Origin: Liquidambar formosana
Taxonomy: Eukaryota; Streptophyta; Magnoliopsida; Saxifragales; Altingiaceae
Assembly: GCA_039720395.1 (NCBI GenBank)
Contig: CM077826.1
Span: 16,115,962 to 16,179,961 of the forward strand
Direction: 5' to 3'
Length of the DNA: 64,000 nucleotides
The translations under genes were made by a program, and so were the position numbers. Shown one piece after another: positions 50,292 through 61,327 of this stretch; the first letter of the stretch is position 1, and the number at the start of each line of letters is the position of its first letter. The notes under the pieces were generated by a model. The model was not told the DNA's origin. It made no database searches and was given only the letters and a program-made list of their open reading frames with translations.

Positions 50292-50855
50292 TGTTGGGAT
50301 TATTTTTCAAAATACAATTTTGTATGTTGGTGTACAATAACCAAGTTATGGTCATATACACTTGATTTTCTCTATGTAGTAACTGCCTTGCTATTTGATT
50401 TTAATTTACCATTGTATTTAAGGGTTTGAAACCGTTGCTATTGAGCTGTTCAATTTGCTGGTGGCTATTCCAATAGTCACCAGAACACTTTCACAACTTT
50501 TATATATTATAAATAGTCCATCTTGTCATTGATGTAAAAATAACAATTTCTGTCATTTTCTCATCCATCCTTCCTTCAATTTTCACACTCTTTCTTTCTA
50601 CTATGTTTATTAATATTTTCTGTGTATTCAAATAAGGGCATTTTTGGTGCAACTGTTCTTGGCTGTGCAGTTCTAAGGATAGTATTCATAGAGTTGGGCT
50701 TTGTATCCTGGAGAGATTATTTCCTTGAATCCACCTGGGGAAATAATTGTCTTTAAAAAAATGCTTTTAGTAGCACGCCTAGCCCAATCTGTGGTTGTTT
50801 TAATTGGTTTATTTTGCAGGTTATTTTTGGACTTTGTTCTAGAACATCTCCAACA
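50292..50855 (+). repeat. 3' LTR of Copia-2
   Basis: 564 bp, preceded by the purine-rich AATGGCAAGGAA and followed by TGTAG. Confidence 0.9.
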
Positions 50856-52869
50856 TGTAGAATGGGTGAAATTGGTTGACCCTCAAAAGAAGGATACCAA
50901 TTGATGAGACTGCTAATTGGTTCGGGTTTAATCGAAAAGCAAGCTCATAGATTTGTTTTTGTGTGATATAAAAGGGCCGACAGTGTAACTTTTCATACAT
51001 ACCAAACAGTCCAAGCAAATGACTACAATGACGTGTGAATATGTGATGGTAGTGTCTTCACCTATTCATTACCCTCCCAATTTTCCCGTCCGAGCATATG
51101 CAATAGAGGCACGTACGGTGTAGCCGTAGGCAGGCCCAAACCATTTCATCCAACTTTCAGGACCGAGATACTTCGATTAATTGAAGCCTGGCCTAATTCG
51201 CCAGTTGTCACACATATAAGATAGTGGTTTATGTGTGCACAGTTCCGATCATGTGAGCACGTGCACACCTAACTTATATCAGTACCATGCATTAGGGTTT
51301 GTATCTTATGTATTAGCCTAATGTACCTTATAACCCACTAATGCATGGAATACTATCCTCAATACAGGGTTTGATATAACTTATATCAACACGAGTTTAT
51401 ATAAGTTATCAACACTTACATTGAGGGTTATACTCTGTGTGCATTGGTGAGTTACGGAGTACATTGGGCCAATGCACGAGGTACATTAAGCCAATACAAG
51501 AAATATAATCGCTAATGCATGATACTAATATAACTTATCAATACGTTCTTACTTGACGAGGACTATATATATATATACACATATCATTTTAAAACTGTGA
51601 GTGAGAGAAAGAGAGTGGACGAGAGAAAGAATGAAGTGCAGGTGAGAAAATGTGGGAATTGGGTAACCATTTGTAGTTGGTGATATACTTAATTGTCCAC
51701 TGATCTTAAACATGAAGTACTCCGATTCTTGAGTCCAACCTTTTTGCCTAAATTTGCTTGCTCAACTAGTAAAGAGGGGTAGCACGTGTTTATTATGAAT
51801 AGTTATTTGTTTAATAAATTTTTAAATAGTTAGCATAACAACACCTCATGTCAAGTGGACAAATAGATTTGAACAAATGAGTTTGCTATACAGCATTGTT
51901 CTATCTTTTCAGCGTCCATAGTCTCAGGCTAAATTACTTCCTTATGCAGCAAGGGCCAGGCCCATTGATGTAGACCGAAGCCATTCCAGAACAGGCTCAG
52001 GCCAGCAAAATGCCGAACAAATTATATGAGCACCCCCAGTTTTCCCGAACAAATTATAAGGTATTTTCCAAAGTTATAAATATAGTTTTAGGTCAACAAA
52101 ATTAACATTTTCAGCATGTAATTATAGTTTGTCACCGTTAAAAGTACAAGTAGACTATAAATTTTATTCAGTATGAAGTGATAAAACTAGATTTGTTATA
52201 CATGAAAAATGGCCCACCCCTAGCTTGTATGGTGAAGGGTACTATCTAGCTTTTACAGCATTAAAGAATTGATATACAGGTTATATTTTATGCTTATTCC
52301 GACCATATAAATAGAGGATGATATCACATATGAGAGATTTGGACCTGATTACTATTCTTCTTCTTTAGTTTTTCCATAGAATTAGTGAAATTTGGAATGA
52401 AGTGACCTCAAAGGCTCAGATATCTTTAGATATGATGGCATTTTTATGGATATTGATAGACTTTCCCTGTTGCCAACATTCTGAATATATTTAAACTTGA
52501 AGTCTCTTATTGTAACTCCATTTTGTTTGTTGATATGATTCATTGTTTCCCAAAAGATAGAAAATAATCAATCATTGACCTCTTCTTTTTTCTTTTTCCT
52601 TTTATAGGCAAATAAAATTTAATTAATTACACCAACAGAGAACTACATACTAACAAAACAACCATATGCAGCCCGACATACACCCATAATAATCAATCAT
52701 TGACATCTTAATCTTTAACCACTCTTGTTATATTGGTAATTTATGTAGTTTACATTTTCCAACCTTGGATTTGTTCTATTTTCTTAGATTGGACTCGATG
52801 GGATTTTCTTAAAACTTTGTAAATTCCTCCAATTTGTGAGGTTGTGAGGTTGGTGCACCAACCTCAGAA
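50856..52869. other. Intergenic stretch, no gene seen
   Basis: AT-rich, with the foldback at 51272-51540 and a TA/GA microsatellite near 51560-51620. The missing upstream ligase exons were looked for on the minus strand and not recognised. Confidence 0.5.
51272..51540. repeat. Foldback (long inverted repeat)
   Basis: Left arm about 51272-51363 and right arm about 51410-51540 share, in inverse, CATGCATTAG, TAATGTACCT and ACCCTCAAT-like blocks. The right arm carries an extra block near 51460-51480. A shorter inverted repeat (AACTTATAT... TATATAAGTT) lies in the middle. No target duplication could be set, so class is unknown. Confidence 0.6.
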
Positions 52870-53545
52870 AGATGCTAGGCCCAGATGGTCTTGAATTCTA
52901 TTAGGTGGGCCTCCCTAAGACAAAGCGAGAGCATACGCTTGCAATAATCTAGCATTAGAGTCCCGCAGCTATCAATCTTTTTAAGCTCCCACACAAAAAA
53001 ATAAAAATAAAAATAAAAATCTTCCACAACTTTAGTCACCTTGTCAAACTTATTCCACAACATTTTCCTTTTTAATTACATTTTCATTTGTAGAGTATCC
53101 ATTAGCCATTTTTGAGCTTTACCCTCCACAAACAAAAATTGAATACATTAAAATATGTTCACCAAATATATGGTTTTTATTCCATTGCTTAATAGATCCT
53201 TTATTGACAAAAAAAAAAAAAAAAAAATCACATTTCTTTGGAATCGAAAAAGTTAAAAGAACTTGGAAGTTGGAACCATCAACTTCAATGTTCCACGAAA
53301 TGTTGAGTCCTGAATCCAGATAGCTTGACAGTCGCTGGCCCAAAACCTCTTCCACCAAATCCCCTTTTTTTTTCTTTTTTTCTTTTTTTTTTCATGCAAT
53401 CAAAATTTTGGTGTGGACAAGTCAACTTTATTGGGCTAATGGGCTCATTTTCTTCGCCGAGATTACCTCTAACCTCATCATCTTAAAAGTGGAGCCCACA
53501 AATCGTATATTAATACTTTTTGCTGGACGGACCTAATAGTATGAA
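52870..53545 (+). repeat. Segmental duplicate of the NLR upstream region, copy 1
   Basis: Shares AGATGCTAGG, TCTAGCATTAGAGTCC and the stretch from CATTTGTAGA to GTGGACAAGTC with 55188-55830. Here no NLR follows; two nested MITEs do. The ORFs inside are low-complexity. Confidence 0.7.
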
Positions 53546-53549
53546 ACAA

Positions 53550-54187
53550 GGGAACGGCTATTGTAACCCCCCATTCTTATAACGGACTTGGATTCAGTGC
53601 TGAGTTTGGAAAACTCAGCACGGTGTCGAGTTCATCTCGGTCGTCTATCTCGGTTTTGGACGGTTGAGATTAAAAGATAAAAAAGTTATTTTATAAGGGT
53701 ATTTTGGTAATTTTATTATCTTTCAATTTCAACTGTCCAAAATCGAGATGGACGGCCGAGATGAGCTCGGCACCGTGCCGAGTTTTGCAAACTCAGCACT
53801 GAATCCTCTCCCTCTTATAACCCCACCCTTTTTCTTTTGATTTTTAAGATTTCATGAAAAATATAAAAGGTTTTTGCAAAAACCGATCGCTTAGTCCACT
53901 AGAAAACATTATTTTGAACAACTTTGCAGAAGAAGGTTTTTCCAAAATCTATCGTTTAAGTAGTTCTTTTGGCAAAAAAATGAAATAAAGGCTATAAATG
54001 GCTAAAAAGTATATTTAAATGATAGATTTAAGAAAAACTTTTTTCTACAAAGTTGTTCAAAATAATGTTTTCTAGTGGACATCATGGCTGGTTTTCATAA
54101 AAACTTTTAATATTTTGCATAAAACCTTAAAAACCTAAAGGATGGAGGGTGGGGTGATAAGAATGGGGGGTTGCAATAGCTGTTCCC
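53550..54187. mobile_element. Mutator-like foldback MITE
   Basis: 638 bp with the perfect 9-bp target duplication ATGAAACAA (53541-53549 and 54188-54196) and inverted ends (GGGAACGGCTATTG and CAATAGCTGTTCCC). The inner part is also inverted (CCACTAGAAAACATTATTTT and its complement near 54055-54080), so it is one long foldback. No ORF. A 9-bp duplication suits Mutator-like elements. Confidence 0.88.
53584..53812. mobile_element. Second Mutator-like MITE nested in the first
   Basis: 229 bp, flanked by the 9-bp repeat TCTTATAAC (53575-53583 and 53813-53821). Ends form imperfect inverted repeats around GGATTCAGTGCTGAGTTT and AACTCAGCACTGAATCC. It sits in the left arm of the outer element, so it arrived later. 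Confidence 0.78.
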
Positions 54188-54196
54188 ATGAAACAA

Positions 54197-55187
54197 TTGC
54201 ACTGTTGCCACGCGTTAATTTGCCGACCATACTTTTTGGGAAATTATCTTTTGGTCATCACTTAGCAAAATAATGCCACAAAAAGACTTATTTTATTCGC
54301 TATGAGATGCCATTGCCTCTAGCCTCACTGTAAAAGTAGAGCGCACAAACCACCAATTGATAGTTTTGCTGGATATAGTAGTGTGAAACAATGACACTAT
54401 TGCGACGCACTAATGGGATGACGATATGTAACATTTTTCTAAAATGAAAACTCCACCAATGAAAATGTCATTAAAAAGGAAGGGTGGGTTGACTGGTGTA
54501 AACAATTTATGCATATTGCACATAGCAAATAAATCACGGGTCTAAGAGTTACCTCTTGCGGAAGAGACCCGAGAAAGACCGTCGCTTGTCGTTACGAGCC
54601 CGTGGGTTGCCATACACCATCTGAATGCTGTGAACACGAACCAATCCTTCGTGTACGCTCTACCATCGCTGTGTAAGGCGTAGGATCACTACTAAAGTCC
54701 TCCCTTTGTTTCACGCTTTCAAATCCATAAGGCCATGGTGATGCCTTAGAGAGAATACTAGAGAGAGAGAGGAGAGAGTGGCTATACAGAATGATAGAAG
54801 GTGCATAGAGAAGCCAACCCTAATCTGTAGAGAAAGCCACCTTAAATAGTTTCCTATAAGTCCTAAACCTAATAGGACTAGGGTTCCACACACAATAGAA
54901 ACCCACTTAATAGGAAACACTCATAAGGTCCACTACCCGTATGTGGGCAGACCACGGGTATGGGTTGCGTACCCAACCCGAATATTAACAACTGGCATTG
55001 TTTACAATTAAATCTTGACCACATAAAATAATATTAAAGGTAAAAAAAAAAAATTTATCTTTTTTCATCATGTTGACTCTAATGCGGGTGCTTTGATCAT
55101 ATCTTGCCGTGCAAGAAAACTTTAATTGCAGTCAAAGCAAGGTAGTAAATTATACTCCAATGGATTAGAGCAAATTCCAAGCAAAAA
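54197..55187. other. Intergenic stretch with LTR-like remnant
   Basis: 54290-54430 repeats part of the segment found at 53460-53545 and 55735-55830. In the reverse sense, 54480-55010 has a CTATTTAAGG-type TATA motif followed by TTCTCTACAGATTAGGG, like an LTR fragment, but no ends could be set. No gene supported. Confidence 0.35.
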
Positions 55188-55830
55188 AGATGCTAGGTTT
55201 TATGATAAACCCCCAAATAGTTTGGAATTCTATTTGTTGGGCCTCCTAGAGCATACATGTTTGCAATAATCTAGCATTAGAGTCCAGTAGCTATCAATCT
55301 TTTTAAGCCCCTCAAAAAAAAATAAAATAAAAAATAAAAATCTTCCACAGCTTTAGCCACTTTGTCAAAACTTACTCCACAACATTTTCCCTTTTAATGA
55401 CATCTTCATTTGTAGAATATCCATTTGCCGCTTTTGAGCTTTACCCTCCACAAACAAAAATTGAATACATTAAAATATGTTCACCAAATATACGGTTTTT
55501 ATTCCATTGCTTAATAGATCCTTTATTGAGAAAAAAACAAATTCACGTTTCCCTTGGAATCGAAAAAGTTAAAGAACTTGGAACCATCAACTTGGATGTT
55601 CCACGAAATGGCGAGTCCTGAATGTAGACAGCTTAGCAATCGCCGGCCCAAAACCTCTTCCACCAAATCCCTTTTTTTTTTTTTTAATTTTTCATCAAAT
55701 CAAAATTTAGGAGTGGACAAGTCCACTTTGTTGGGCTAAAGTGGAGCCCACAAAACGATACTTTTTGCTGGTCGGACCCAGTAGTCTGAAACAATGGCAC
55801 TGTTGCCACGCGTTAATGGGCCAACCAAGT
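55188..55830 (+). repeat. Segmental duplicate of the NLR upstream region, copy 2
   Basis: Direct copy of 52870-53545, ending about 65-180 bp before the NLR pseudogene start. It lacks the MITE of copy 1 and shows the uninterrupted site (CTGAAACAATGGCACTG), confirming that the MITE is an insertion. Confidence 0.7.
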
Positions 55831-56012
55831 TGTCGTTGAGTACATTGAGATGAACGGTTATTCATCTTAAGTCAAAATCAATTTGGCCTAATGTTTTGAT
55901 TTTTTCCAATATTTTTCCATCCTCTCTTACAGTCAGAGGTGAACAATCTTTCTCTCTTCTTTGGCTGAAATTCGATTTTCTGCTTGTGGGATCTACTAAA
56001 TTCGAGCCAGCC

Positions 56013-58696
56013 ATGGATTTTTCGAGCACAGCCGAGAGGATTAAGAGCGACTTATACGACTGGTCCAAGAAGCTTATAGACTGTTTCCGCCATCTCGAAG
56101 AAAATCTCAACTCCTTGAGGGATAAGATGAAGGATCTCAAGGATCTAAGCGAGGATGTGAAGAGAAGGGTCGAAGTGATCGAGGAAGAAGGACGAATGCG
56201 GCGTACGAACCAAGTGAACAGCTGGTTGCAAAAAGTTGAAGGCATGGAGACACAAGTGAACAAAATTCTGGAAAGGGGTCCTCAAGAAATACAAAACAAA
56301 AGTCTCAGGAATTGTCGGTCCACCTACAGATTTGGAAAGCTGGTAATTGAAAAGCTAGTTGCTGTGAATCAATTAATGGACAGAGGGCATTTTGATGTTG
56401 TTGCTGACAGATTGCCTCGGGCGCTAGTGGAGGAGAAACCCATGGAGAAGACCGTGGGCTTAGACTCGACGTTTGAGAAGGTTTGGAATTGGCTTAGAGA
56501 TGATGACGATGTGGGAATCATTGGATTGTATGGAACAGGGGGCGTTGGTAAGACCACACTCTTGAAGAAAATTAATAACGAATTTCTCAATATAAGCCTG
56601 GATTTTGATGTCGTCATCTGGGCTGAAGTCTCCAAAGATGCAAACGCGGAAAGGGTTCAGGATCAGATTTTGGAAAGGTTAGGCATGTCGTCGACAACTG
56701 CAAGTCGGGATGTGAAAGCTACAGCAATCACAAGGTCGTTGAGCGGAAAAAAATTTGTGTTGCTGTTGGACGATTTGTGGAAGCGGTTTGATCTCGTACA
56801 AGTTGGGGTTCCCCTTCCAGACAATCAGAACAAGTCCAAAGTAGTATTCACAACCCGTTCTGAGGATGTTTGTGGATACATGGAAGCCAACAAGAAAATT
56901 AGAGTGGAGTATTTGCCACCGGAGGAAGCTTGGGACTTATTTCAAAGAAAGGTTGGGGAGGACATGCACCCTTAATTTGAACCCAGAGATACCAGAGCTC
57001 GCTATGATTGCTGCAGAAGAGTGCGGTGGTTTGCCAGTGGCCTTTATTACTATTGGTCAGGCCATGGCTAGCAGGAAGACTCCACAAGAATGGAACCAGG
57101 CGTTAGAAGTGTTAAAGAAGAATCCCTCAAAGTTTGCAGGTATGGGGGATGAGGTCTTCCCTCTTTTGAAGTTCAGTTATGATAGCTTACTTGATGATAC
57201 ACTTAGATCTTGTTTCATACATTGTTCTCTATTCTCCGATGACATCTGGACTGAGCGGCTTGTAGAGTTATGGATAGGGGAGGGGTTTCTAGATGAATTT
57301 GATGACATAAAGGAAGCTCGAAACAAAGGCCATGAAATTATAGAAAGTTTCAAGCTTGCATGTTTGTTGGAGGTGACTGGTATTGCAGTTCCTCATGTTC
57401 GAATGCATGATGTGATTCGAGACATGGCAGTATGGATAGCTTGTGAATGTGGAAGGAAGATGGATAAGTTGCTGGCAGGTGATAGATTGATTGAAGCAAG
57501 TGCGACTTCATAGTGGAAGGAGGCCGAAAGAATATCATTGTGGAGTGATGCCATCGAGAAACTAAGTGAAATACCGATATGCCCCAATCTTTTAACATTG
57601 CTTGCACGCGGAAATAAAAATTTGAAGGTATTTCCATGTGGCTTCTTCCGATTTATGCATGCTCTAAGAGTTTTAGACCTGTCAGAAAATTCTAATTTGA
57701 CTGAATTACCAATGGAAATTAGTGGATTGGTCACTTTGCAATATCTTGATCTATCTTATACAAAGATAAGAGAATTACCTATCTGGTTTAAGAATTTGGT
57801 AAATCTAAAGATTCTGAGACTGGAAGGTACATTTGGGCTTGAAATTATTCCGGAGCAAGTGATATCTAGTCTTTCAATGTTGCAATCGTTGAATATGCAT
57901 GCCGTGGTCTGGCTTTAAATGTCAGACTTTGGATGGAAATGTATTGTCTGGTGGTAATGAAGCCTTATTAGCGGAATTAGAGTCTTTGGAGCACCTTCAG
58001 GACATAAGAATCACCATAAAAAGTGCCCTTGCTTTCAGAATGTTATTGAGTTCCCAGAGGTTAAGAAGCCGCACACATGGTTTAAACCTCAGGTTTTGCG
58101 AGGGCTTGACCTCACTCCCATTGTCATGTCTAAAAGATATGAAGCATCTAAAGATGCTTACGATTGCTAGATGTGCTGATTTGAAGGATATGGCAGCTGA
58201 TTTGGTTGAGAAGAGGAGGAAGGGACTTGCACCTGATGATATCCGCAGACCAATGATCATGAGGGATGGATACTTCGACAACCTTACTAATGTAAGACTT
58301 TCATACTGTGACAATATTTCGCACTTGACATGGCTTATTTGCATTCCGAACCTTCAAGGACTTGGAATAAAAAGATGTAAGTCAGTGAAAGAAGTTATAA
58401 GTGATGGTAGTGTCGCGGAGTTTGGAGGAAATTCGAGCATATTCCCGAGACTTGAATTTTTAGCTCTACATGAACTAACCGAGTTAAAGAACATATATGG
58501 GCACGCCTTGCCCTTCCCTTCGTTGCGATGGATCTACATAAAGTCATGCCCAATGCTAAGGAAGCTCCCTCTCGACTCAAATAGCGCCAAGAATTGTTTA
58601 AAATGGATTGCAATAGAAAAACAAGAGTATGATGCGTTAGAATGGGATGACGAAGCCACTCGGCTTCATTTCCTGCCATATATCCAACAACCTTGA
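56013..58696 (+). pseudogene. CC-NBS-LRR resistance gene pseudogene (RPS5-like)
   Basis: Single-exon CNL, the usual intronless RPS5-type structure. It starts at ATG 56013 (MDFSSTAERIKSDLYDW) with a coiled-coil domain, then P-loop GTGGVGKTT (about residues 174-182), kinase-2 KFVLLLDDLW whose Trp marks the CC class, RNBS-B VVFTTR, GLPVA, an intact MHD (VRMHDVIRDMAVW), and LRRs to 58696. Lesions: a net +1 frameshift near 56962-56975 after the GED of the NBS, TAG at 57511-57513, and a frameshift near 57899-57918 in the LRRs. An upstream ATG at 55896 is in frame but its 39 residues do not look like the family. Such proteins detect pathogens in the cytoplasm or at membranes. Confidence 0.92.
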
Positions 58697-58996
58697 AGAT
58701 GGGAGGAGTTGCAAGTTATGATCGCCATCACAGGTATGACTTCCTCAGCTCCAACATCCATCTTCTCATCCCGAGAGGGATGCATGGGCTTGCCATTAAT
58801 TACTTGGGGGCTGCAAGGGAAATCTCTGTTTTTATTGACTAGAAATATTGCGGGTGCTCAATCCACCGATGTGGAAGTAGCAATTTTGAATTATGGCACT
58901 ACTATGCATGGTATAAAATTTGTACTTTAAAATATAATAAATGTTTTTACTCTCCTACAATAAATGTTACTTAGAGTGACAATTGGTATAAAAATA
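58697..58996. other. Downstream of NLR, no gene seen
   Basis: Likely former 3' flank of the NLR. A 73-residue ORF at 58709-58930 has no recognisable family. Confidence 0.4.
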
Positions 58997-59267
58997 ACTC
59001 CCTCCGTCCCAAACTGTTTAAGCCACTTTGACTAAGCACACATTTTAAGGTGAGTTATTTAATGCATTGTCGACATGTGACTCATTGATTTTAACTTTCC
59101 AATTTTACCCTCTTAGTTTATTTTGTGTTATGGTTGGAATAATTGTAATTTTAAACGTAAAAAGGGGCACATTGGGAAAATAAAATAATCTTTTGTCTTG
59201 AGTAACAAACATTTTTGGAAAATCCCAAAATGGAAATTGTCATCAAAAGAAGTGCGATGGAGCGAGT
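58997..59267. mobile_element. Stowaway-like MITE
   Basis: About 271 bp. Left end ACTCCCTCCGTCCCAAA is the well-known Stowaway-type start, and the right end GCGATGGAGCGAGT is its inverse with mismatches. Flanked by ATA on both sides, which contains the TA target expected for Tc1/Mariner MITEs. Confidence 0.72.
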
Positions 59268-59854
59268 ATACTTAAAATATAGTGAAGGGTATTTAAAAAC
59301 AAAATAAAATTATTTGCTTGTACTTTTTAACATTGAACGATTACAAAGTACTTTGAGACATCAACTTGATTTTTGGTATGCATAGTTAATTATTTGAGAA
59401 AACAATCTAATCCCACAGTGAATTTCACGAAATATGATGTTATAAAAATGTGTGTAAAAACTTGTGTTGATTGATGCTAACACATACACTAAAGGTGCCA
59501 CAAGAGGAGTGTGTGAATATAACAGTTTAGATATCCCAATATAATGCAAGAGTAAATCATGTATTCAGAATTAGATTTGAGTTCAAATTAATATATATTA
59601 CAAAGTAATATTTTATACTTTCAAAATTTTATGTAGTAATAAAGATATTTTTTTCAATAAAATTATGAACACACGAGATACGATGCGATAGCAAAAAAAG
59701 AAGAAGGAAATAGAGGTGCTAATACACACAATGCACGTACGCGCAATACCCTAGATATACCATGATATTGCTAGAGAGAGGATCTTGGTTAGTAGGTAAT
59801 GGATTTGAATTTGAATTATTATGAAGTTATTACTTAATCCTTACTAATATCTAT
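59268..59854. other. AT-rich stretch, no gene seen
   Basis: Low-complexity AT-rich DNA between the MITE and the LINE fragment; no motif recognised. Confidence 0.5.
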
Positions 59855-60444
59855 TATCAAGGATGATTTAATGAAAGTTTTTGAGGAATTTTATGCAAGA
59901 GCAAAGATGGAAAATAGTCTCAATGCAACTTTTATATCTCTTATTCCAAAGAAGGGGGAAGTGGTGGATGTTCGTGACTTTCGCCCTATTTCTTTAATTG
60001 GTAGTGTTTACAAGATTCTTGCTAAGGTATTGGCTTTGAGGCTCACTAAAGTTATTGGGAAACTTATTTCTCCTTCACAATTTTCTTTTATTAGCGGGAA
60101 ACAAATAGTAGATGCGGTTCTAGTGGCTAATGAATGTGTTGATTCTAGACTTAAAAGTGGAATCCCGGGTATTTGGGTAAAGATTGATTTGGAAAAAGTG
60201 TACGATGATGTTAATTGGAACTTTCTTATCTACTTGTTTGGTAGGATGGGATTTGGGTGAAATGGCGTAAGTGGATCGCTTGGTGTATATCTACCCCTTC
60301 TTTTTCGATTTTGGTGAATGGGTCTCCCTATGGTTTTTTTCAACGTTCTAGAAGGGTTTGCCAAGGGATCCTCTTTCTCCATTCTTATTATCATGGTTAT
60401 GGAAGTCTTGAGCAAATTTATTTCCAAAGCCGTGGATGCAAACC
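59855..60444 (+). pseudogene. L1 LINE reverse transcriptase fragment
   Basis: Encodes a central L1-type RT piece: [25 protein letters not shown], then [15 protein letters not shown] and GRMGFG, with a frameshift or stop at 60258-60260 and continued homology ([29 protein letters not shown]) in other frames to about 60444. Endonuclease, the later RT region and the 3' tail are missing. The palindromic array begins at once after it. Confidence 0.82.
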
Positions 60445-61157
60445 TGTGTGGGGTATTTCGCCTCTGAGTTCGCCCAACTGAGGGTTAATTGCTCGCTAGC
60501 ATTCCCCCCCCACTCGAAGGAATTGTTTGTTTGTCCCACATCGGAATGGGCGCCTTCCACCCCCCCATATTAGCCTGAGCGTAGGCGAAGGGTGTACCAC
60601 TACTACTAGAAGCTAGAAGTAGTGGTACACCCTTCGCCTACGCTCAGGCTAATATGGGGGGTGGAAGGCGCCCACATTCCGATGTGGGACAAACAAACAA
60701 TTCCTTCGAGTGGGGGGGGGGGAATGCTAGCGAGCAACTAACCCTCAGTTGGGCAAGCTCAGAGGTGAAATACCCCCACACAAAAGGCGCCTTTTTGTGT
60801 GGGGGGTATTTCACCTCTGAGCTCGCCCAACTGAGGGTTAGTTGCTCGCTAGCATTCCCCCCCCTCCCCACTCGAAGGAATTGTTTGTTTGTCCCACATC
60901 GGAATGTGGGTGCCTTCCACCCCCCATATTAGCTTGAGCGTAGGCGAAGGGTGTACCACTACTTCTAGAAGCTAGTAGTAGTGGTACACCCTTCGCCTAT
61001 GCTCAGGCTAATATGGGGGGGTGGAAGGCGCCACATTCCGATGTGGGAAACAAACAATTCCTTCGAGTGGGGGGGAATGCTAGTGAGCAACTAACCCTCA
61101 GTTGGGCGAGCTTAGAGGCGAAATACCCCCACACAAAAAGGGCCTTTTTGGTGTACG
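60445..61157. repeat. Four-arm palindromic array
   Basis: Four arms of about 165 bp alternate in orientation (A, A', A, A'), with symmetry axes near 60611, 60788 and 60970 and a short final axis near 61142. The axes are CTAGAAGCTAG-like or GGCGCC-like. Each arm contains GAAGGAATTGTTTG and GTCCCACATCGG (60533-60544, 60679-60690 inverted, 60891-60902, and a variant at about 61038-61049). The C- and G-runs vary in length. Short ORFs here are shadows of the repeat. RNA from it would fold almost completely. Confidence 0.9.
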
Positions 61158-61327
61158 TAGGGTTCTTATTGACTCAATCTTACTTGGATTGGCCTCGATC
61201 CCCCTTCTCGAGACTAAGTGACCAGGAACTCTCCCGAGCCTATCCCAAATGAGCTTTCTTCGCGTTTTAACTTCATCCCGTACTCCCTGCGTCGGGCGAA
61301 AGCTCGGTTAGATCTACCAGGTGGTTT
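61158..61327. other. Short stretch between palindromic array and Gypsy remnant
   Basis: No recognised content; it may be diverged Gypsy sequence. Confidence 0.4.

Larger units (their letters stand above)
45170..50855 (+). mobile_element. Copia-2: Ty1/Copia element, degenerate
   Basis: 5686 bp with perfect target duplication TGTAG (45165-45169 and 50856-50860). LTRs are 45170-45736 and 50292-50855 (TGTTGGGATT to CTCCAACA) and differ at several percent of sites, so it is older than Copia-1. LTR TATA boxes are TATAAATA at 45386-45393 and 50508-50515. The usual TGGTATCAGAGC primer site is not recognisable after the 5' LTR. It inserted near the upstream end of the visible ligase exons. Confidence 0.92.

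Noticed and set aside
60445..61157. Cassandra-type (5S rRNA-containing) TRIM
   Set aside because: No 5S internal promoter sequence seen in the arms.
60654..61252. ORFs across the palindromic array
   Set aside because: They mirror each other on both strands because of the inverted repeats.
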